From contig NZ_CP046908.1 in assembly GCF_009789575.1 (NCBI RefSeq), positions 4,245,001 to 4,309,000 of the forward strand: a stretch of 64,000 nt of DNA, in the 5' to 3' direction. The notes under the pieces are model-generated. The model was not told where the DNA came from and did no database searches. It was given only the letters and a program-made list of their open reading frames with translations. The stretch is from Stappia indica. GTDB lineage: Bacteria; Pseudomonadota; Alphaproteobacteria; Rhizobiales; Stappiaceae. A program made the translations under genes and the position numbers. Below, in pieces: positions 8,224 to 16,466 of this stretch; within the stretch, counting starts at the first letter, position 1, and the number at the start of each line of letters is the position of its first letter.

Positions 8224-8970
8224 ATGAATCGAGTCGAGCCCTTGTCGGCCTTCAGCCCCCGCCAGCGCGAGATCCTGGCGCTCACCGAGCGCAACGGGTT
8301 CGTCACCATCGAGAGCCTTGCCGAGGAGTTCGGCGTGTCGGCGCAGACGATCCGGCGCGACATCATCGCGCTGGCCGATGCCGGCCGCTTGCAGCGTTTC
8401 CACGGCGGGGCCGGCGTCACCGGCCAGACCGAGACGCTGCGGCTCGACCACGGGCAGAAGGAACAGCTCTCCGTCGAGGACAAGGTGCGGGTCGCGCAGA
8501 CGGCCGCGGCCTGCGTGCCCGACGGGGCGAGCCTCTTCCTCGATGTCGGGACCACGGTCGAGATGGCGGCCAAGGCGCTTAACGCCCGGCCGGGCTTTCG
8601 CGTCTTTACCAACAGCATGCGCGCGGCGCTCGCCTTCGATCCCTCGCGCCACGACGTCAACGTGATCGGCCGGCGGGTGGCCGGGCGCGACGGCTCGCTG
8701 GTCGGCGAGGAGACGATGCTGGCGCTGCAGGGGCTGCGGCTCGACTATGCGCTGATCGGCTGCTCGGCGGTGGATGCCGAGGGGCGGGTGATGGATTTCG
8801 ACCTGTCGAAGATCGCGGTGAAGAAGGTGGCGATGCAGGCGGCGCGCAAGTCGCTTCTGCTGGCGACGCCGAGCAAGTTCGGCCGCTCGGCGCTCTCCAC
8901 CATCGCCATGCTGTCGGATTTCGAGCAGGTGATCGACGGCAGCCGGGACCTGGCGGCGCAGGCCGGCTGA
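8224..8970 (+). CDS. DeoR/GlpR-family transcriptional regulator
   Basis: A 248-residue repressor. The N-terminal DeoR helix-turn-helix (residues about 10-65: RQREILALTERNGFVTIESL, then FGVSAQTIRRDIIAL and GRLQRFHGGA) is followed by the DeoRC sugar-phosphate sensor domain with the motif LDVGTTVEMAAKAL. Length matches GlpR/AgaR-type regulators, which respond to phosphorylated sugars or polyols. It diverges from the LOG gene and the ABC operon, and two matching palindromes (7489-7504, 8181-8198) are its probable operators. The ligand is inferred to be a phosphorylated metabolite of the imported compound. Confidence 0.9.
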   Translation: MNRVEPLSAFSPRQREILALTERNGFVTIESLAEEFGVSAQTIRRDIIALADAGRLQRFHGGAGVTGQTETLRLDHGQKEQLSVEDKVRVAQTAAACVPDGASLFLDVGTTVEMAAKALNARPGFRVFTNSMRAALAFDPSRHDVNVIGRRVAGRDGSLVGEETMLALQGLRLDYALIGCSAVDAEGRVMDFDLSKIAVKKVAMQAARKSLLLATPSKFGRSALSTIAMLSDFEQVIDGSRDLAAQAG

Positions 8971-8989
8971 GCCTCATTGCCGGAGGCGT

Positions 8990-9012
8990 CCGGCCCGCAC
9001 GCGGCGGGCCGG
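8990..9012. terminator. Hairpin between convergent DeoR and dabA genes
   Basis: A perfect 9-bp inverted repeat CCGGCCCGC/GCGGGCCGG with a 5-base loop lies in the 52-base gap between two convergent genes. The tail on either strand is only weakly T-rich, so this is a probable bidirectional terminator or transcript-end protector. Confidence 0.5.
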
Positions 9013-9022
9013 GCCTTGTCTG

Positions 9023-11425
9023 TCATGCCGCTTCCTGCAGCGGCGGCGAGACCGTCTCCCAGGCAAGGCCGGGCCGGTAGCGGGCCGAGACCTTGCCGTC
9101 TTCCAGCAGCAGGAGGTGCATCCAGCCCTTGTCGAAGAGGGCGCGCAGGCTCTCGTGCCGGGCAAGGATGTCCTGCACCGCCTCGCGCGGAGCCTCCACC
9201 AGCACCGACAGCCGCAGCGGCTCGTGCATCAGCCGCGCCCCGTCGCTGACCGCCTGCCAGGGCAGGCCGGCGCGCAGCCGCCCGCCATTGCCCTCGACGA
9301 CGCCGATGCCGCCGACCACGTTGTGCAGCAGCTTGTTGCCGCCGCCGAAGAGCTCGGGCGCGACGGTCGAGCCGTAATATTGCAGCGAGATCCAGCTCGC
9401 CACGACCACCGGCGCGGTGAGGATCAGCTCCAGCACCTGCATGCCCTCGTCCGCCCGCCAGTCGTAGGAATGCAGGAAGGCGCGTCCGCCGAGATCCGCG
9501 CCGGCGGTGACGCCGCGCGGCGCGGCGATGAAGGCGGAGCAGCCGGCAAGCCCCCATTCGGGCCGGGTTTCGGCCCAGTTGCGCGCCCGCAAGGCCAGCC
9601 GGTCGTGGCTGGCGCCCGGCAGCCGGGCGGCCCGCTCGATCCGGGCGAGCCGTCCCGCCTCGGCGAGCTTCTCCCGCGCGGCGGCAAGGTCCGCCGCATG
9701 CGCCTCCGACGGGGCGTCCTTCGCGAAGAGCGTCACCTCGTCGGTGGTGGTGTCGTGCAGGCCGGCGAGGAAGAGCGTGTCGGCGGCGATGGGCAGACCC
9801 ATCTCGGCAAGCCCAGTGCGGGTCTCGGGATCGTTGAGAAGCTGCGCCAGCAGCCGCGCCGAGACCTCGCCGGTATGGCCGCCGCAGGCGCCGCAGTGAT
9901 AGGCGCTTTCCTGCGGATTGTTGGTCGTGCTGGCGCCGTGGCCGAGCAGCAGCACCAGCCGGGCATGGCCCTGCGTCATCGACATCGCCTTGAGCACGGT
10001 CGCCGCCGTCTCGGCCTTTTGCCGGGCGGTCAGTGCCGGATCGAGCCGCGGCGCGCAGTCGTGATGGTGATGATGGTGGTGAGCGGGCGCCAGCGACAGC
10101 GCATCGCGCACGAGCTTTGCCGCATAGAGCGGGCCGGCCGCCTCGACGAAGGCGAAGGAGGAGACGGCGGCCTGCCGGAACCGGTTCCAGGCCCGCCGCG
10201 CCCGCGCCTTGATCCGCCCGGCGGCCTCCGCCTGCGGTTCCAGCTGGGCGGTGGAGGTCATGCCCGGCGTCAGCAGCACGGGAAGATGCGCTTCGCTCTC
10301 CACCGAGCCATGCGGATGATGGGCGACCGGCAGGCCGAAGAAGCCGGCAAAGCCGAGCGTCTGGACGCCGGTATCGAGGCTTTCCAGCGCCCGCCGGAAC
10401 ACTTCCGAGCGCACGTCGATGCAGAAGGCCGCCTGCAGGGAGGGCCGCTCGCCGGCCGTCGGTTGCACTGGTGCATGAAGGTGGCCGGCAAGCCGCCGCT
10501 GGAACGCGCGCTCGGCCGCCTCCTGCAGGATGGCGTCAGTGATCTGGTCGGCGGTGGGCTCGGGAGCCTGCGTATGGGCGGCGAGCACGGCCTGCCACTC
10601 CTCTTGCACCGCATCGCCGAAACTCAGGAACAGCGCCTCCTCGAAGACGAGCCGGATGGCCAGAAGATCGGTCAGGGTGGCGTCGGTGCTCCCCGCAAGC
10701 TCCGCCTGCCAGAGCAGGTAGCGGGCATGCTGGGCCCAGCCGCCGAGATCGACCAGCAGCCGGTGGTAGAGGGTTTCGGCTGCAGCGCCGGTGACGCCAA
10801 GGGTCTCGGAGGCGCGCAGGATCGCCCGCTCCGGCGTGTCCGGACAGGCGGCGACGTGCCGGCAGAAGCCGGAAAGGCCGGCAAGCTCGGGCGTCAGGTC
10901 GTGCTGCGCCCACTCCCGCCAGGCGGCGAAGGCGGAGCGGCCGGGCGCCGGCGTCCACAGCGCCTGGCCCCGGTCGAAATGGCCGGCGGCCCACAGCCCG
11001 GCGGTGCGGGCGACGATCTCCGGCCAGTCGGTGCCGGTGGCGCGGGCGGCAAGGTCCGCGAGCGTCGGCAGCGGCGAGGGGGCGGCAGTGGCCTGTGCAA
11101 GGCGCGTCCGCAAGCTTGCGACATCCGCCGGCTTGTCGGCGAAGGGCGCGGCGTCCAGCGCGTCCTGCAGGTCCTGCGCGGTGATCGTCTGCGCGGCGAG
11201 CGCATCGGCATGCAGCCGCCGTGCCGGCACGATGTCGCTGCCGGCGACCCGGGCAAGGCGCGCGGCGGCTTCTGCCATGTCCTCGCCGGTCTGGCCGAGG
11301 AACGGATTGACGGCGACGGTCGCATCCAGCGGGAAGGCCGGCGGCACCCGCCGGGCGGCCCGGTCGGCCGCCTGGAGGAATGCGGCGACGTGCGGCGTCG
11401 CAAGGGAGGTCGGAGGCGTGAGCAT
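9023..11425 (-). CDS. dabA: Inorganic carbon transporter subunit DabA (UPF0753/DUF2309)
   Basis: An 800-residue protein of the DabA family, a cytoplasmic-face, carbonic-anhydrase-like subunit that pairs with DabB for energy-coupled CO2/bicarbonate accumulation. The zinc site is complete: C335 and D337 (FCIDVRSE) and H496 and C511 (LLGHGAST, then YHCGACGG). The C-x-D and H-x14-C spacing matches characterised DabA proteins. A run of seven histidines (about residues 448-454) precedes the zinc His/Cys pair. It follows dabB by 42 bases and is co-directional with it. A divergent LysR gene upstream of dabB probably regulates both. Direct support is strong from the family-specific motifs. Confidence 0.92.
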   Translation of the reverse strand: MLTPPTSLATPHVAAFLQAADRAARRVPPAFPLDATVAVNPFLGQTGEDMAEAAARLARVAGSDIVPARRLHADALAAQTITAQDLQDALDAAPFADKPADVASLRTRLAQATAAPSPLPTLADLAARATGTDWPEIVARTAGLWAAGHFDRGQALWTPAPGRSAFAAWREWAQHDLTPELAGLSGFCRHVAACPDTPERAILRASETLGVTGAAAETLYHRLLVDLGGWAQHARYLLWQAELAGSTDATLTDLLAIRLVFEEALFLSFGDAVQEEWQAVLAAHTQAPEPTADQITDAILQEAAERAFQRRLAGHLHAPVQPTAGERPSLQAAFCIDVRSEVFRRALESLDTGVQTLGFAGFFGLPVAHHPHGSVESEAHLPVLLTPGMTSTAQLEPQAEAAGRIKARARRAWNRFRQAAVSSFAFVEAAGPLYAAKLVRDALSLAPAHHHHHHHDCAPRLDPALTARQKAETAATVLKAMSMTQGHARLVLLLGHGASTTNNPQESAYHCGACGGHTGEVSARLLAQLLNDPETRTGLAEMGLPIAADTLFLAGLHDTTTDEVTLFAKDAPSEAHAADLAAAREKLAEAGRLARIERAARLPGASHDRLALRARNWAETRPEWGLAGCSAFIAAPRGVTAGADLGGRAFLHSYDWRADEGMQVLELILTAPVVVASWISLQYYGSTVAPELFGGGNKLLHNVVGGIGVVEGNGGRLRAGLPWQAVSDGARLMHEPLRLSVLVEAPREAVQDILARHESLRALFDKGWMHLLLLEDGKVSARYRPGLAWETVSPPLQEAA

Positions 11426-11467
11426 CTTGGGATCTTTCTGCGGATTGGTTGGCGGATCGGGGGCGGA

Positions 11468-13021
11468 TCAGTTGGACGAGGGGGTCCGGAAGCCGCCGAT
11501 CAGGCGGTCGAGCGCCGCGTTGACATAAAAGCCGTTGGCGAAGTGGACCCGCAGACCTGCCGTTGCCGGATGATGCGCCCAGTGCGGGAACAGCGCCTGC
11601 GCGATGGCGACGCCGCCGAAGGAGGCGAGCGCCAGGGCGATCAGCGCCCATTCCAGCGGACCGGCCTGCGGCGGGGCGGGCAGCGAGCCGCCCGCCACCA
11701 GCCCGGCCAGCACATGGAAGCCGAAATAGCCGATGGCGGCCACGACAGAGGCTGTCGCGGTCTTGCGGGTGAGGGCGGCGGGGGCGGCGTCGGCCAGACC
11801 CTGCGCCACCAGATAGGCGACGCCGAAGATCAGGATCGCGCCGAGCGCCAGCGCCTGAGCCGACTTCTCAAGCGGCAGCAGCGAGAAAGCTCCGGCGACA
11901 GCCGCATAAAGAGCGAGGGCGAGCAGGAAGGCACGCGTCACCGCAGCGATGCCGGGCGCGGCGACCGGGCCGGGCCGCCGCGTCGCCTCTACGGCGCGCA
12001 CCGCCGTGCCGGAGGAGAGGAAGGCGTGCGCCTTGTAGAGCGAGTGGGCGACGATGTGCAGCAGGGCGAGCGGCCACAGGCCGAGCCCGCATTGCAGCAG
12101 CATGAAGCCCATCTGCGCGACCGTCGACCAGGCGAGCGCCGTCTTCACCGCGCTCTGGGTTAGCATGACGAGCGCGCCGAACAGGGCCGAGAAGCCGCCG
12201 AGCATGACCAGCAGCGTCATCGCGGCCGGGCTCGCCTGCACCGGCTCGGCAAGGCGGATGAGCAGCAGGCCGCCGGCATTGATGATGCCCGCATGCAGCA
12301 GCGCCGAGACCGGGGTGGGAGCCTCCATCACCTCCGTCAGCCAGCCATGCAGGGGAAAGGCCGCCGTCTTCAGCAGCGCGGCCAGCACGACGAGCAGGAC
12401 GGCGATGTCGGCTGCAAGCGGCATGTCGCCGCTTGCGGCGGCCTCTCCGATGCCGGCGAGCGACACCGTGCCGAAGGCGGCCCAGAAACCGAGCGCGGCA
12501 AGCAGCAGCGCGGCGTCGCCGGCGGTCCAGGCGAGGGTGAACTTCGCCGCTGCCCGCCGGGCCTGCGGCCGCTCGCGGTAGAACAGCAGCAACTGCCGCA
12601 GCAGCACGCCGATGAGGACGAAGCTCAGGATCAGGACCGGCAGGGTGGCGGCCTGTACCAGCACGAGGACGGCGGCGATGGTGGCGAGCAGCAGGCCGTG
12701 GAAGGCGCCTTCCCGCGCCTCGCCGTCGAGATAGCTGCGCGAGAAGCGGGCAACCACCCAGGCGACGAAGGCGACCAGAACCGACATGACCGCCGACACC
12801 GTGTCGAGGGCAAGCGCCAGGGCGAGGGCGTCACTGCCGATGCCGAGCGTTGCCGGGCCGACGAGCGCCAGCTGAAGCGCGCCGGCAAGGGCGAGACCAA
12901 GGGACAGCAGCGCGGCGCCCTCCGCCAGTGCCGGCAAAGCGCCCGGTCGGCGGCCGGGACGAGCCAGGGCGAAGGCGGCAAGGATCAGAAGCGGCAGGGG
13001 CGCGAGCGCTGTGGGGAACAT
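11468..13021 (-). CDS. dabB: Proton-conducting membrane subunit DabB (NuoL-like)
   Basis: A 517-residue, very hydrophobic protein with about 14 membrane segments, related to NuoL/MrpA-type ion-translocating subunits (LLHAGIINAGGLLLIRLAEP, then HIVAHSLYKAHAFLSSG). Immediately upstream of dabA, it is identified as DabB, which couples a cation gradient to DabA's CO2 hydration. The ATG at 13021 is chosen because GGAG lies 7 bases upstream; a TTG at 13075 would extend the frame by 18 charged residues and is less likely. An isolated NuoL homologue beside DUF2309, without other Nuo or Mrp genes, is diagnostic of the DAC system. Confidence 0.9.
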   Translation of the reverse strand: MFPTALAPLPLLILAAFALARPGRRPGALPALAEGAALLSLGLALAGALQLALVGPATLGIGSDALALALALDTVSAVMSVLVAFVAWVVARFSRSYLDGEAREGAFHGLLLATIAAVLVLVQAATLPVLILSFVLIGVLLRQLLLFYRERPQARRAAAKFTLAWTAGDAALLLAALGFWAAFGTVSLAGIGEAAASGDMPLAADIAVLLVVLAALLKTAAFPLHGWLTEVMEAPTPVSALLHAGIINAGGLLLIRLAEPVQASPAAMTLLVMLGGFSALFGALVMLTQSAVKTALAWSTVAQMGFMLLQCGLGLWPLALLHIVAHSLYKAHAFLSSGTAVRAVEATRRPGPVAAPGIAAVTRAFLLALALYAAVAGAFSLLPLEKSAQALALGAILIFGVAYLVAQGLADAAPAALTRKTATASVVAAIGYFGFHVLAGLVAGGSLPAPPQAGPLEWALIALALASFGGVAIAQALFPHWAHHPATAGLRVHFANGFYVNAALDRLIGGFRTPSSN

Positions 13022-13102
13022 TTGGGATCTCCGCAAGTGAAGTGCGCGCCGGAGATACCGCTTGCCAATATTCAAGAAAATTACATATTTATGCGCAAAT
13101 CA

Positions 13103-13117
13103 TTCTATTCAATAGAA
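13103..13117. promoter_or_regulatory. Candidate LysR operator between dabB and LysR gene
   Basis: TTCTATTCAATAGAA is a perfect 15-base palindrome containing a T-N11-A LysR box. It sits in the 115-base A+T-rich divergent region between dabB (start 13021) and the LysR gene (13137), 20 bases before the regulator's start. It is the most obvious binding site for that regulator. Confidence 0.6.
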
Positions 13118-13136
13118 CGATCCACAGGGAATGCCG

Positions 13137-14051
13137 ATGCCGCCGCTCAATCTCCATCACCTCCGGCTGTTCAGCGCTGTCGCCGAGGACGGGACGCTGA
13201 CCGGGGCGGCGCGCCGGCTCAACCTGTCGGCTTCCGCCCTGTCGGCACAGGTGAAGACGCTGGAGGGGGCGCTGGGCCACGATCTCTTCGAGCGGCGCGG
13301 GCGCGGGCTGGTGCTGACCGAGGCGGGGCGCATCGCGCTCGACCATGCGCAGGCGATCTTCCGCACCGCCGAGGACCTGTCGGCGACGCTGAAGGGCGGC
13401 GGGCAGAAGCCGCGCGCCCTGCGCGTCGGCGCGCTGAGCACCCTGTCGCGCAACCTGCAGATCCAGTTCCTGATGCCGGTCATCGGCAAGCCGGATGTCG
13501 ATGTGGTGGTGCGCTCGGGCAGCCAGAAGGAGCTGCTGGCCGGGCTGGACTCGCTGGCGCTGGACGTGGTGCTGACCAATGTCGCACCGGCGCGCGACGA
13601 GGCCCGCCGTTATCTCGTCCACCGCATCGCCGAGCAGGCGGCGAGCCTGATCGGCACGCCGGAACGGGCCGGGCGCGACCGGCCGCTGGTGGATCTGCTG
13701 GTGCGCGAGCCCCTGGTGCTGCCGACCCGCGAGACGGCGATCCGCGCCGCCTTCGACGTGCTGGCCGCGCGTCTCGGCGTCGTGCCGCGCATCGCCGCGG
13801 AGGTGGACGACATGACGATGATCCGCCTGCTGGCGCGCGAGGATGCGGGGCTTGCCGTCATCCCGCCGATCGTCGTGCGGGACGAGCTGGCGAACGGCGT
13901 TCTGGTGGAGGCCGGCCCGCTGCCCGGCATCACCGAGGTCTTCCTGGCCGTGACGGTGGAACGGCGGTTTCCCAATCCGCTGCTGGCGGACCTTTTGTTC
14001 CGCACGCCCGAAGGGGTGCCGGCAAGCTCCGGGGACGGGGCGGCGACATGA
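13137..14051 (+). CDS. LysR-family regulator, probable regulator of dabBA
   Basis: A 304-residue LysR protein. The HTH spans about residues 4-60 (LNLHHLRLFSAVAEDGTLTG, SASALSAQVKTLEGALGHDL) and is followed by an effector domain that resembles the NhaR-like branch. The ATG at 13137 is preferred over the ATG at 13131 because AGGGA (13126-13130) is correctly spaced only for the former. It diverges from dabBA over a short region with a perfect palindrome, so it probably senses CO2 status or an ionic or metabolic signal and controls DAC expression. That function is inferred from context. Confidence 0.87.
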   Translation: MPPLNLHHLRLFSAVAEDGTLTGAARRLNLSASALSAQVKTLEGALGHDLFERRGRGLVLTEAGRIALDHAQAIFRTAEDLSATLKGGGQKPRALRVGALSTLSRNLQIQFLMPVIGKPDVDVVVRSGSQKELLAGLDSLALDVVLTNVAPARDEARRYLVHRIAEQAASLIGTPERAGRDRPLVDLLVREPLVLPTRETAIRAAFDVLAARLGVVPRIAAEVDDMTMIRLLAREDAGLAVIPPIVVRDELANGVLVEAGPLPGITEVFLAVTVERRFPNPLLADLLFRTPEGVPASSGDGAAT

Positions 14052-14126
14052 TCGGCATGCAAACGCGCTAAACGCGAAAGACAATTCCTGCAAACGCGCA
14101 TGAGTTGAAATGTCTGCACGCCTTTT

Positions 14127-14153
14127 GGGCAGGCGCTGCCTACCCGCTTTTTT
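14127..14153 (+). terminator. Rho-independent terminator after the LysR gene
   Basis: A stem GGGCAGGC/GCCTACCC with one mismatch and a 3-base loop (14127-14145) is followed by GC and a run of six T. It lies 75 bases downstream of the LysR stop codon and separates this gene from the A+T-richer Lrp region. Confidence 0.75.
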
Positions 14154-14253
14154 CGTCGGCTTTGAAGTTTAGAAGGCTCATTCTCCGGTGGACTTGGATT
14201 TTCATTTTTGTAGGATGAATATGCTAACAAAAATTCCAGAGGTAGAATGAAAG

Positions 14254-14730
14254 ATGCAAATTGATGAGTTCGACAGAAAAATACTTTCTGTAATTCAAGA
14301 TGATGCTAGCCTATCCATAGCTCAGGTTTCTGAGAGGGTAGGTCTCTCGACAACGCCGTGTTGGCGCCGCCTCCAGAAGCTCGAGCGAGAGGGGTATATC
14401 GACGGCCGCGTAACGCTTTTGAATCAAAGCAGGATCGGCCTCGAGCTCACGGTTTTCGTGATGATACGGACCAGCCAGCATAACACCGCCTGGCTGGAGA
14501 AGTTCAATAGCGTCGTGAGTTTATTCCCGGAAATCGTGGAAGTGAACCGACTGGCGGGCGAGTATGACTATCTCTTGAAGGTAATCACCAAGAGCAATTC
14601 GTCCTACGACGCCTTCTACAAGAAGTTCATCAATCTCATCGAGCTCAATGATGTCACATCCTGTTTCTCAATGGAACAAATCAAGCGAAGTACCCGACTA
14701 CCACTCGACGCTGTCGATGGCGGACGCTGA
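14254..14730 (+). CDS. Lrp/AsnC-family transcriptional regulator
   Basis: A 158-residue regulator with the Lrp HTH at the N terminus (residues about 3-60: IDEFDRKILSVIQDDASLSI, then VGLSTTPCWRRLQKLEREGY) and a RAM/AsnC ligand-binding domain (EIVEVNRLAGEYDYLLKVI). The family senses amino acids or related compounds. The gene and its 200-base upstream region are clearly richer in A+T than the neighbours, with codons such as AAA, ATA and TTT that are rare elsewhere here, hinting at a different origin. Its 3' end overlaps the next gene by 14 bases, so it is the first gene of the thiazoline-hydrolase-like cluster and its likely regulator. Confidence 0.92.
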   Translation: MQIDEFDRKILSVIQDDASLSIAQVSERVGLSTTPCWRRLQKLEREGYIDGRVTLLNQSRIGLELTVFVMIRTSQHNTAWLEKFNSVVSLFPEIVEVNRLAGEYDYLLKVITKSNSSYDAFYKKFINLIELNDVTSCFSMEQIKRSTRLPLDAVDGGR

Positions 14731-16453
14731 CGCGCGCATCGCGCGGATCCGCACCAGCGTCATCGGCGAGGGCCGGGCGATCGAAACCCCCTTCGGCGTG
14801 CGGCCCCTCGTCTATGCGGACTATGTTGCCTCCGGGCGCGGACTGTCCTTCATCGAGGACCTGATCCGCGACCGCATCCTCCCCGACTACGGCAACACCC
14901 ACACCGAAACCTCCTATACCGGCCGGCAGACGACGGTGCTGCGCGAGGCGGCCCGCGAGACCATCCGCAAGGCGGTCGGCGCCGACCAGCGCCATGCGGT
15001 GATCTTCACCGGCTCGGGCGCGACCTCGGCCGTCAACAAGCTGGTGCGCGCGCTGCAGCTGCAAGGCCGCCTGCCGCGGCGGGCGGCCCTGGCCGGGACG
15101 CCCGAGAGCGAGCTGCCGGTGGTCTTCGTCGGCCCCTACGAGCACCATTCCAACGACCTGCCCTGGCGCGAGACCGGCGCCCGCATCCGCCGCATCCCGC
15201 TGAACGCGGCCGGCGGCATCTGCCTTGAGACGCTGGCGAGCGAGCTCGCCGCCGTCGGCGAGGGCGTGCCGCGCATCGGCGTGTTCTCGGCTGCCTCCAA
15301 CGTCACCGGCGTCAAGAGCGACGTGCGGGCGATTGCGAAGCTCCTGCATGCCCATGGCGCCCTGTTCTTCTGCGACTATGCGGCCGGCGCTCCCTACATG
15401 CCGATCTGCATCTCGGAGACGGCGGAAGGGGCGGGCGATCACATCGACGCGCTGTTCCTGTCGCCGCACAAGTTCGTCGGCGGGCCGGGCGCGTCCGGCC
15501 TGTTGATCTGCGACAAGGCGCTGTTCGAGGGCATCGAGCCGACCGCCACCGGCGGCGGCACGGTCAGCTACGTGACCGCGGAAGGGCATTGCTACGTCTC
15601 CAGCGTCGAGCGGCGCGAGGAAGCGGGCACGCCCAACATCGTCGGCGACATCAAGGCCGGCCTGGCGCTGGAACTGAAGGACCGCGTCGGCGCGCACGAA
15701 ATCGAGCGCCGCGAGGCGGCGATGGTGGCACGGGCCATGCGCAACTGGGCGCAGGACCCGAACATCGAACTGCTGGGCCCGCTCGACGCCGAGCGCATCG
15801 GCGTCTTCGCGCTGAACATCCGCAGCGGCTCCAAGAAGCTGCATTACGGTCTCGTCGTCGCGCTGCTGAACGACTTGTTCGGCATCCAGGCGCGCGGCGG
15901 CTGCTCCTGTGCCGGCCCTTACGGCCATGCGCTGCTGGGGATCGGCGACGACGATGCGCTGCGTCACCAGCAGGAAGTGCGCGGCGGCCAGAGCGTGCTG
16001 CGGCCGGGTTGGGTGCGGCTCGGGTTCAACTACTTCTTCGACGAGCGCACCACCGACTACATCATCGAGGCGGTGCGCTTCGTTGCTGCCCATGGCGCGG
16101 CCTTCATGTCGCTCTACAAGGTCAACCCGCAGTCCGGCGTGTGGGCGATGAGCGGCGCGGGGCCCAAGGCGCGGCCTGCAACGCTGCTCGAGGCGCTTGC
16201 CCCCGATGCCGCGCTGCAGCAAACTGCGGCGGCGGAGGTGCCGGACTTCGATACGTGTCTTGAAACGGCGCGGCGGCTGGCGACCGAGCAGGAAGCCGCG
16301 CTGGCCGGCCTTGCCGGGGACCCCTGCGGCGATTGCGGCGAGGACGACAGCCTGCGCTGGTTCTGGCGGCCCGAGGAACTGCCGCTTCTCCACAGCCAGT
16401 TGATCGCCGGGGCGAGAACTTCTATCCACAAGCCCCCGTCCCGGGCCTCTTGA
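14717..16453 (+). CDS. Class V aminotransferase-fold PLP enzyme (cysteine desulfurase/C-S lyase-like)
   Basis: A 578-residue PLP enzyme. The fold-type I core holds the Schiff-base lysine in FLSPHKFVGGPG (K252) and a conserved Cys motif GGCSCAGPYGH (C396, C398) where SufS/CsdA enzymes carry their persulfide-forming cysteine. An extra C-terminal segment of about 130 residues contains PCGDCGEDD, a possible metal or redox site. The ATG at 14717 is chosen because it gives a short overlap with lrp and begins a conserved-looking region; the frame is open to 14648. Family members remove sulfur from cysteine-like substrates, cleave C-S bonds, or act as epimerases. In this cluster a sulfur-releasing or transamination step is plausible but not shown. 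Confidence 0.8.
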   Translation: MADADARIARIRTSVIGEGRAIETPFGVRPLVYADYVASGRGLSFIEDLIRDRILPDYGNTHTETSYTGRQTTVLREAARETIRKAVGADQRHAVIFTGSGATSAVNKLVRALQLQGRLPRRAALAGTPESELPVVFVGPYEHHSNDLPWRETGARIRRIPLNAAGGICLETLASELAAVGEGVPRIGVFSAASNVTGVKSDVRAIAKLLHAHGALFFCDYAAGAPYMPICISETAEGAGDHIDALFLSPHKFVGGPGASGLLICDKALFEGIEPTATGGGTVSYVTAEGHCYVSSVERREEAGTPNIVGDIKAGLALELKDRVGAHEIERREAAMVARAMRNWAQDPNIELLGPLDAERIGVFALNIRSGSKKLHYGLVVALLNDLFGIQARGGCSCAGPYGHALLGIGDDDALRHQQEVRGGQSVLRPGWVRLGFNYFFDERTTDYIIEAVRFVAAHGAAFMSLYKVNPQSGVWAMSGAGPKARPATLLEALAPDAALQQTAAAEVPDFDTCLETARRLATEQEAALAGLAGDPCGDCGEDDSLRWFWRPEELPLLHSQLIAGARTSIHKPPSRAS

Positions 16454-16466
16454 GAACGGACCGCCC

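Noticed and set aside
10058-10090. Seven-histidine run as a cloning tag or contamination
   Set aside because: It lies inside dabA in frame, surrounded by normal family sequence and mixed CAC/CAT codons, so it is natural.
9116-12163. A 1015-codon open frame on the plus strand
   Set aside because: It is antisense to dabA and dabB, whose family motifs are unambiguous. The composition is that of a shadow frame.
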